Of a stretch of 51,425 nt of DNA, positions 45,971-51,425 are shown in pieces. A program made the translations under genes and the position numbers. Source of the DNA: Pseudomonadota bacterium (lineage in GTDB: Bacteria > Pseudomonadota > Alphaproteobacteria > Rhizobiales > Beijerinckiaceae); assembly GCA_021781815.1 (NCBI GenBank), contig JAJXWB010000026.1, forward strand, positions 1 through 51,425, written 5' to 3'. How positions within the stretch are numbered: the stretch's first letter is position 1; each line of letters opens with the position of its first letter. The notes beneath the pieces are model-generated. The model was not told the DNA's origin and searched no databases. It saw only the letters and a program-made list of their open reading frames with translations.

Positions 45971-46996
45971 ATGAGCGAGAGCGAGCCGAACGCCGTCCCG
46001 GAGCAAGAGGGCCTCGACGAGCGCGCGCCCGTCGACAAGAAACTCGACAAACACCTCGCCAGGGCGGCCGCCGCAGCCCAGAAAGGGCTCAAGCCAGGCG
46101 CGCATGAGGCGTACGAGGAGCATCGCCGGATTGCGCAGATGAAGCACGATCCGACGCTTATCCGCAAATTGTTCGAGACGGGCGAATATCCTTACGCGCA
46201 GCGGATGCGCATTGGTCCGTACGAAGAGCACATGACCGCTTTGCAGCAGGAATTGCTGAAAGCGCAACGCTGGATCGAGGACAACGGCGAGCGCATCATC
46301 GTGCTGTTCGAGGGCCGCGACGCCGCAGGCAAGGGCGGCACCATCAAGCGCTTCATGGAGCACATGAATCCTCGCACGGCGCGCGTGGTGGCGCTGCAGA
46401 AGCCGACCGAGCGCGAGAGAACGCAATGGTTCTTCCAGCGCTACATCCAGCAATTTCCGGCCGGCGGCGAACTCTGCCTGTTCGATCGCTCCTGGTACAA
46501 TCGCGCCGGCGTCGAGCGCGTCATGGGCTTCTGCTCCCCCTCCGATTATCTGGAATTCATGCGCCAGTGCCCGGAAGTCGAGCGCATGATCACGCGCTCA
46601 GGGATTCGGCTGTTCAAGTACTGGTTCTCGGTCTCGCGTGAAGAGCAGCGCCGCCGGTTCGAATCGCGCGAGCACGATCCGCTCAAGCAGTGGAAACTGT
46701 CGCCGATCGACCGCGCCTCGCTCGACAAATGGGACGATTACACAGAAGCCAAGGAGGCGATGTTTTTCTATACGGACACAGCCGATGCGCCCTGGACCAT
46801 CGTCAAGTCAGACGACAAGAAACGCGCGCGGCTGAACTGCATGACGCACTTCCTGAGCTCATTGCCATATCCGAACAAGGACCACGCGATCGTGCGCGCG
46901 CCCGATCCGTTGATCGTCGGCTCGACGGAACACGTCATCGGCCACGACGAGCACATCATCGGCAAGACGGTGCATCCCGAGCTGAAACGGGGGTGA
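45971..46996 (+). CDS. ppk2: polyphosphate kinase 2 family protein (one-domain, class I-like)
   Basis: 341 residues. Walker A GRDAAGKGG at 115-123, Walker B FDRSWYNR at 171-178 and a lid region with ERERTQWFFQRYIQ at 147-160 identify PPK2. The TERERTQW and DRSWYNRAGVE forms match the one-domain class I proteins that transfer phosphate between polyphosphate and nucleoside diphosphates. An N-terminal extension of about 80 residues is rich in Lys, Glu and Ala. It starts 83 bases after the synthetase gene in the same direction, so co-transcription is likely. GAGGGG lies upstream of the ATG. Confidence 0.93.
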   Translation: MSESEPNAVPEQEGLDERAPVDKKLDKHLARAAAAAQKGLKPGAHEAYEEHRRIAQMKHDPTLIRKLFETGEYPYAQRMRIGPYEEHMTALQQELLKAQRWIEDNGERIIVLFEGRDAAGKGGTIKRFMEHMNPRTARVVALQKPTERERTQWFFQRYIQQFPAGGELCLFDRSWYNRAGVERVMGFCSPSDYLEFMRQCPEVERMITRSGIRLFKYWFSVSREEQRRRFESREHDPLKQWKLSPIDRASLDKWDDYTEAKEAMFFYTDTADAPWTIVKSDDKKRARLNCMTHFLSSLPYPNKDHAIVRAPDPLIVGSTEHVIGHDEHIIGKTVHPELKRG

Positions 46997-47122
46997 GCAG
47001 GTCTGTCTTTCCCACGACGGCGGGACTCCCGTTTCCGGGAATTCGTCGCTTGCCCGTGAAGCGCCGAGCAGCCGCGGCGCGACTGTCGGGAGGGACAGCG
47101 CTCCTGCACGACGCCGGCCGTC

Positions 47123-47776
47123 TCAGAGCGCCGCCGCGTGATCGGGCGTCCGATACATCGTTTCGGGCACGGTTGCGAGAGTCGAAGGTTCGAGCTTCCG
47201 CCCGAGCCCGAAGAATTTCTGAAAGCTCATGACGAGCGGGCGCCAGAGGTCCGGATCGACACGATTCTGGTCGGCCTCCATCGTGATCGAGTCGTCGATA
47301 TGCGCGCGCAGGATGCGCAGTTCGAAGCACATGGCGCCGCCCGGCCAGTCCTTTTGCGCCATCTGGCGCGTCGCTTCGAGTTTCGCCTCGAGCTGGACCG
47401 GGCATTCGGCGACGCGCGGCGCCGCGACGATGTCGGAGGGCTGCGCCGTCAGCCCGGCGCGCGAAAACTTGTCGGCGCAATAGACATAGCCGCGCTTCGC
47501 CTTGCCTTCGGGCACGGGATTCGAGCCGGTCGTCAGGGCGAGGCGGTCGACGGCGACGGCCATGCCGTCGTCTGGCAGGTTGAGCACACATTCGCCCGCG
47601 CGCAGGATGTTCTGCGTCGTCTTCGATGTCGCCGCGAGGCCGATCATGCATCGCCAACCCAGCCAGAAGATCGAGGACATCGGCGCAAGGTTGGACGATC
47701 CGTCCTCGTTGCGCGTGGCGATCAGCACGACGGGCGTTCCGAAGTAAAGAATGGCGGGCTGCCGGACATGATGCAT
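47123..47776 (-). CDS. flavin reductase-like (split beta-barrel FMN-binding) protein
   Basis: 217 residues. GTPVVLIATRNEDGSSNLAPMSSIFWLGW near residues 11-40 is the split-barrel opening that contacts FMN; CVLNLPDDGM and the KRGYVYCADKFSRAGL segment follow, as in flavin reductase and nitrilotriacetate-monooxygenase component B relatives. No partner monooxygenase is adjacent. AAGGA lies seven bases before the ATG. It is divergent from aroC, with about 108 bases between starts. Confidence 0.87.
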   Translation of the reverse strand: MHHVRQPAILYFGTPVVLIATRNEDGSSNLAPMSSIFWLGWRCMIGLAATSKTTQNILRAGECVLNLPDDGMAVAVDRLALTTGSNPVPEGKAKRGYVYCADKFSRAGLTAQPSDIVAAPRVAECPVQLEAKLEATRQMAQKDWPGGAMCFELRILRAHIDDSITMEADQNRVDPDLWRPLVMSFQKFFGLGRKLEPSTLATVPETMYRTPDHAAAL

Positions 47777-47884
47777 GGCGCGGTCCTTTCGTTGTGCGCT
47801 CAAGGTCGCCGACGCGCGACGGCGGCGCCACCCGATTCCTGCGGCGGAATTGACCCGCCACCTGCCCGCCCCTAGAACGCGATC

Positions 47885-48973
47885 ATGTCGCACAACACCT
47901 TCGGCCACCTGTTTCGCGTGACGACCTTCGGCGAGAGCCACGGGCCGGCGCTCGGCTGCGTAATCGACGGCTGCCCGCCGCTGGTGCCGCTGGAGGCGGC
48001 CGAGATTCAGGTCTTCCTCGACAAGCGCCGTCCCGGCCAGTCGCGCTTCACCACACAGCGGCAGGAGCCGGACGCGGTCAGGATCCTGTCCGGCGTGTTC
48101 GTCGACGAGGCCTCGGGCAAGCAGGTCACGACAGGCGCGCCGATCGCGCTGATGATCGAGAACACCGACCAGCGCTCGAAGGATTATTCCGACATCAAGG
48201 ACAAGTTCCGGCCGGGGCACGCCGATTTCACCTATGAGGCGAAATACGGCATCCGCGACTATCGCGGCGGCGGCCGATCGTCGGCGCGCGAGACCGCCGC
48301 GCGCGTGGCGGCAGGCGCCATTGCGCGAAAAATCGTCGCGGGGGTGAGCGTGCGCGGCGCGCTGGTGCAGGTCGGCCCGCACAAGATCGACCGCGCCAGG
48401 TGGGACTGGGACGAGATCGACCGCAATCCGTTCTTCTGCCCGGACGCGGACGCCGCCAAGACATGGGAGGCCTATCTCGATGGCGTCCGCAAGTCCGGCT
48501 CCTCGATTGGCGCAGTGATCGAGATCGTCGCCGAGAACGCGCCTGCGGGCTGGGGGGCGCCGGTTTACGCCAAGATGGACTCGGAACTCGCGAGCGCCCT
48601 CATGTCGATCAATGCCGTCAAGGGCGTCGAGATCGGCGCTGGCTTTGCGGCGGCGGAACTGACCGGCGAGGAAAACGCAGACGAAATGCGCATGGGCAAC
48701 GACGGCAAACCCCTGTTCCTGTCCAACAACGCAGGCGGCGTGCTCGGCGGAATTTCGACCGGGCAGCCGATCGTCGCGCGGTTCGCGGTCAAGCCGACGT
48801 CGTCGATCCTCACGCCGCGCCGCACGATCGACAAGGCCGGCCACGAGGCGGAAATCCTCACGAAGGGCCGCCACGATCCCTGTGTCGGCATCCGCGCCGT
48901 GCCGGTCGGCGAAGCCATGGTCGCCTGCGTGCTCGCCGACCAGTTCCTGCGGCACCGCGCGCAGGTCGGCTGA
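47885..48973 (+). CDS. aroC: chorismate synthase
   Basis: 362 residues. The last step of the shikimate pathway, converting EPSP to chorismate with reduced [20 protein letters not shown] at residues 13-29, the [37 protein letters not shown] region (about 107-145) and the C-terminal [17 protein letters not shown] block are all intact, so the enzyme should work. A divergent flavin reductase-like gene next door is suggestive because the enzyme needs reduced flavin, but this neighbour may be chance. Confidence 0.97.
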   Translation: MSHNTFGHLFRVTTFGESHGPALGCVIDGCPPLVPLEAAEIQVFLDKRRPGQSRFTTQRQEPDAVRILSGVFVDEASGKQVTTGAPIALMIENTDQRSKDYSDIKDKFRPGHADFTYEAKYGIRDYRGGGRSSARETAARVAAGAIARKIVAGVSVRGALVQVGPHKIDRARWDWDEIDRNPFFCPDADAAKTWEAYLDGVRKSGSSIGAVIEIVAENAPAGWGAPVYAKMDSELASALMSINAVKGVEIGAGFAAAELTGEENADEMRMGNDGKPLFLSNNAGGVLGGISTGQPIVARFAVKPTSSILTPRRTIDKAGHEAEILTKGRHDPCVGIRAVPVGEAMVACVLADQFLRHRAQVG

Positions 48974-48987
48974 CGCCGGGCGCGAAA

Positions 48988-49746
48988 TTACTTCTTCAGG
49001 CCCTCGACCACGCCGACGATCGGACCGATCGACTTCCAGCCATCGTTGCGCTTCAGCGCCGGCGCATAAAGCGCTGAAATCGAACCGTCGAGGTAGAGCG
49101 CGTCGGGGCACTTCATTTCGAGAAACAGGCTCGCGAAGGCGAAGAACGTGACCGGATCGTCGGAAATGGCGAAGCGCACGAGACCGTCCTCGCAGACGCC
49201 GACGCCATTGCGTATCTTCGCCGACGTTCCGTCGGCGTGGATTTTCGGATGGATCCTGCCACCGATCGTCAGCATCGGGCCCGACTGGGTCGCATAGTCG
49301 GGTCGAAGATTCTGCGCGATGAATTTCTGCGTCTCCGTGACGCCCGCAACGCCCTGCCGCACCCAGAAGATTCCATTCGGGCGCAGGTTGAAATTGCCCT
49401 GCCCGCCGCGTCGGTTCAGCGGATGCAGCTCCTGTCCTTTTTCGATGTAGAGACCGACCGGCGTCAGATCCGGCTGAAACATGCCGGCGTTCATCGCGAA
49501 CAGCAGCCGGCCGCCCTGGCCAGCGACCGAATCGGCCAAACGATCAAAGACGCCATAGCTGTCGCCCCTGTCGTCGCGCCAGAACAGGCGGATATCGGAC
49601 CTCGCCGGATTGAATACGCAGATGACGAAATTCACGCCATCCCGGACCGCCGGCCGGCAGCCCACACCCTGGGCCGCGGCCTGCCCGGCGACGGCAGTCG
49701 CGAAAAGCGCAACAAGGCACTTGAAAGTTTGTTGCAAAAATCGCAT
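48988..49746 (-). CDS. phosphodiester glycosidase (NAGPA) family secreted protein
   Basis: 252 residues. The signal peptide ends AVAGQAAAQG near residue 25. The NAGPA/DUF2233 domain follows, with FAMNAGMFQPDLTPVGLYIEKG (about 89-110), FNLRPNGIFWV and the C-terminal LYLDGSISALYAP segment. The domain occurs in the human uncovering enzyme and in bacterial exopolysaccharide-related proteins; the bacterial substrate is unknown. It converges with aroC and is divergent from ribB, with only 19 bases between the start codons. Confidence 0.88.
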   Translation of the reverse strand: MRFLQQTFKCLVALFATAVAGQAAAQGVGCRPAVRDGVNFVICVFNPARSDIRLFWRDDRGDSYGVFDRLADSVAGQGGRLLFAMNAGMFQPDLTPVGLYIEKGQELHPLNRRGGQGNFNLRPNGIFWVRQGVAGVTETQKFIAQNLRPDYATQSGPMLTIGGRIHPKIHADGTSAKIRNGVGVCEDGLVRFAISDDPVTFFAFASLFLEMKCPDALYLDGSISALYAPALKRNDGWKSIGPIVGVVEGLKK

Positions 49747-49765
49747 ATCCGAATCGGAGGCGTTG

Positions 49766-51076
49766 ATGTCACAGCAATCTAGCATCCTCGACTGGATCAG
49801 GAAGGGCCTTGAGAAGCCGGGCCGCTCACAGACCGGTCTGGCAGAGTCGCTCGGCATCGACCGGGCGCAGGTCACACGCCTGCTGCAGGGCAAGCGCGAA
49901 CTGAAGGTGCGCGAGTTGCGTCTCGTCGCCGATTATCTCGACCTTCCCCTGCCCGCCGGAACGCTGCCCGATGCGGCCGATCTCCATCCGGCGCGCGCCG
50001 GAGCAGGCTCCTCGGTGACCGAAGCCATCGAGGCCATCGCCAAAGGCGAGATCGTGATCGTGACCGATGACGACGACCGCGAGAACGAGGGCGACCTGAT
50101 CATGGCCGCCGCGCTCGCCACGCCCGAGAAGCTGGCCTTCATCATTCGCAATTGCTGCGGGATCGTCTGCGCGCCGCTGCCGCTGTCGGAAGCGCGCCGG
50201 CTGCATCTGCAGCCGATGGTCGCCGCCAATGACGCGCCGCTCGGCACGGCCTTCACCGTCACCGTCGACGTGAAGCATGGGCTGACCACCGGCATCTCCG
50301 CAGAACAGCGCGCCAACACGGTGCGCGCGCTCGCCAACGGCAATATGGGCGCTGCCGATTTCGTGCGCCCCGGGCACGTGTTTCCGTTGATCGCGCGGGA
50401 AGGCGGCGTGCTGATGCGCTCCGGCCATACGGAAGCCGCCGTCGATCTCTGCCAGCTCGCAGGACTGCCGCCGGTCGGCGTGATCTGCGAACTCGCCAAT
50501 GACGACGGCACGGTCATGGCCGGCCAGCAGATCGCGGATTTCGCGGTCAAACACAATCTCAAGCGGATTTCCGTGGCCGATCTGATCGCCTACCGCCAGT
50601 CGCGCGAGAACCTCGTCGAGCGCGTGGCGGTCAGGCCCGTCAAGACCTTCGTCGGCGACATGACGCTTTACTGCTATACGACGCCATTCGATCCCGTGCA
50701 GCATTTCGCGCTGGTCCACGGGGCGATCGGCGACGGGCGCAACGTGCCGGCGCGGCTGCATCGCGCCGATATTCTCGGCGACGTGTTCGGCGCAAGTGAC
50801 ACGCTCCGTCGCACGCTGGAACGCTTCAAGCGCGAGGGGCGCGGCGTGCTGGTCTATATGCGCGACGGCACTGCGGGCGTGCCCGCCAATGTCGTCAGCG
50901 CGCCGGAGACGGATTCGGAAACGAAGCGGATACGGCAATGGCTCGACGTCGGTCTCGGCGCGCAGATCCTGCGCGATCTCGGCGTGCGCTCGATCATGTT
51001 GCGCACCTCGACGCCGATGACCTACGTCGGGCTGTCCGGCTTCGGCATCGAGATCGCGGGCGTCGAAGGGGTGTAG
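49766..51076 (+). CDS. ribB: HTH-RibB-RibA-like fusion: 3,4-dihydroxy-2-butanone 4-phosphate synthase with degenerate GTP cyclohydrolase II domain
   Basis: 436 residues. Residues 5-62 form an XRE-type helix-turn-helix (QTGLAESLGIDRAQVTRLLQGK), unusual for this enzyme. RibB occupies about 82-282: the acidic metal site DDDDRENEGDL at 101-111, TTGISAEQRANTV at 174-186, RPGHVFPL at 201-208 and GHTEAAVDL at 220-228 are intact, so synthesis of the four-carbon riboflavin precursor from ribulose 5-phosphate is expected. Residues 288-432 follow the RibA fold, but the three zinc Cys are missing (ADILGDVFGASDTLRR near 334-349), so cyclohydrolase activity is probably lost, as in RibBX-type proteins. GGAGG lies five bases before the ATG. 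The HTH may allow DNA-based feedback. Confidence 0.93.
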   Translation: MSQQSSILDWIRKGLEKPGRSQTGLAESLGIDRAQVTRLLQGKRELKVRELRLVADYLDLPLPAGTLPDAADLHPARAGAGSSVTEAIEAIAKGEIVIVTDDDDRENEGDLIMAAALATPEKLAFIIRNCCGIVCAPLPLSEARRLHLQPMVAANDAPLGTAFTVTVDVKHGLTTGISAEQRANTVRALANGNMGAADFVRPGHVFPLIAREGGVLMRSGHTEAAVDLCQLAGLPPVGVICELANDDGTVMAGQQIADFAVKHNLKRISVADLIAYRQSRENLVERVAVRPVKTFVGDMTLYCYTTPFDPVQHFALVHGAIGDGRNVPARLHRADILGDVFGASDTLRRTLERFKREGRGVLVYMRDGTAGVPANVVSAPETDSETKRIRQWLDVGLGAQILRDLGVRSIMLRTSTPMTYVGLSGFGIEIAGVEGV

Positions 51077-51362
51077 CGGCGACAGGCGGTTGGCGCGCGG
51101 CGCAGCAATGATCGACTGCGCGGATGTATCCGTTCGTTGCTGTCGCAGGTGGAACGGTCTTGAACAAGATTGGCCGCCGCCGAAGCGTCGATGGGAAGAC
51201 GCCTCGCCTCATGCCTCATATTCCGCCGCTGAACGTGCGCCGAGGCGGTGGGCGGCATTCCCGCGCAGACGCGCGCAACAGGCGTCGGCGGACACCTTCC
51301 GTCTTTCGACCATAATTCCAGCCAACGATGATCTCCGCCCACACATGGAGATCAATCGACTG
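51077..51362. other. intergenic region after ribB
   Basis: 286 bases with no convincing gene. Two GAAC words (51152-51155 and 51162-51165) are six bases apart, one short of the LexA spacing. I see no terminator with a T-run. Confidence 0.4.
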
Positions 51363-51425
51363 ATGAACCGGATCGCGCGATTCGCCGTTACCCTCGCGTT
51401 GCTCGTCGCTGCTCCGGCGCAAGCG
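51363..51425 (+). CDS. start of an exported protein (partial, runs off window)
   Basis: Only 21 residues are visible, and they form a signal peptide: MNRIARF followed by a hydrophobic core and an APAQA cleavage site. GGAG lies 12 bases upstream of this ATG, rather far; an in-frame ATG at 51345 is the alternative. The mature protein is outside the window, so no function can be given. Confidence 0.55.
   Translation, partial: MNRIARFAVTLALLVAAPAQA

Noticed and set aside
47777-49111. Upstream extension of the flavin-reductase frame on the minus strand
   Set aside because: It runs antisense through aroC, which is certain; the conserved fold and a good ribosome binding site place the start at 47776.
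51152-51165. Second LexA-like direct repeat GAAC-GAAC
   Set aside because: The spacing is six bases instead of seven and there is no promoter at the right distance.
51124-51315. Open frame of 63 codons after ribB
   Set aside because: No ribosome binding site and Arg-rich composition; looks like chance.

Overview
The window is GC-rich (roughly 65% by eye) bacterial chromosome, almost wholly coding, with short gaps, ATGA-type overlaps and some GTG and TTG starts. The gene content fits an alphaproteobacterium of the Hyphomicrobiales (Rhizobiales), perhaps near the Beijerinckiaceae or Methylobacteriaceae: a 205-residue S4 downstream of murI, the YcjX/TIGR01620 pair, an aroC-ribB neighbourhood, split methylmalonyl-CoA mutase with meaB, and an SOS box of the alphaproteobacterial GAAC-N7-GAAC type. 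The placement rests on gene style, not on a search. I saw no tRNA, rRNA, insertion sequence, prophage or CRISPR array.

Layout. 1-5.6 kb: an epoxide-hydrolase-like enzyme coupled to an FmdB zinc-ribbon protein, a small XRE regulator, a SixA-type phosphatase, an unknown secreted protein and the ycjX-ycjF-like pair. 5.7-10.4 kb: a CoxE-like VWA protein, murI, a CurA-type reductase, a GFA protein and rpsD behind a structured leader. 10.5-13.7 kb: a PAS-PAS-HD-GYP phosphodiesterase, a small membrane protein, an RBBP9-type hydrolase and a second GFA protein. 14.1-22.3 kb: mutA and mutB, separated by an ABC-F protein, a YghU-type GST and a decayed toxin-antitoxin pair. 22.3-26.2 kb: secreted and envelope proteins (lytic transglycosylase, DUF900 lipoprotein) and an amidase. 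26.2-34.4 kb, minus strand: a branched-chain-type ABC transporter (SBP-H-M-G-F), a MetE-C-like methyltransferase, a thioesterase, meaB and a TerC-family protein. 34.6-41.7 kb: an SOS-box-controlled short ORF, an MBL hydrolase, envelope proteins, an acyl-CoA ligase with a divergent MarR regulator, an amidase and a histidine phosphatase. 41.8-47 kb: a 1356-residue membrane-bound Pls/PosA-type peptide synthetase followed by a PPK2 polyphosphate kinase. 47-51.4 kb: flavin reductase, chorismate synthase, a phosphodiester glycosidase, and a RibB enzyme with an N-terminal helix-turn-helix and a degenerate GTP cyclohydrolase II tail.

How the genes fit together. MutA, MutB and MeaB form a B12-dependent methylmalonyl-CoA module that interconverts methylmalonyl-CoA and succinyl-CoA. 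The transporter, MetE-like enzyme, thioesterase and meaB lie in one direction and may share transcription. The best candidates for new biology are the Pls/PosA-like synthetase, whose visible specificity residues point to a basic amino acid and which sits beside a polyphosphate kinase; a hairpin that buries the rpsD ribosome binding site; an SOS promoter driving only a 54-codon ORF that resembles the first helix of ImuA; and the three-part HTH-RibB-RibA-like protein.
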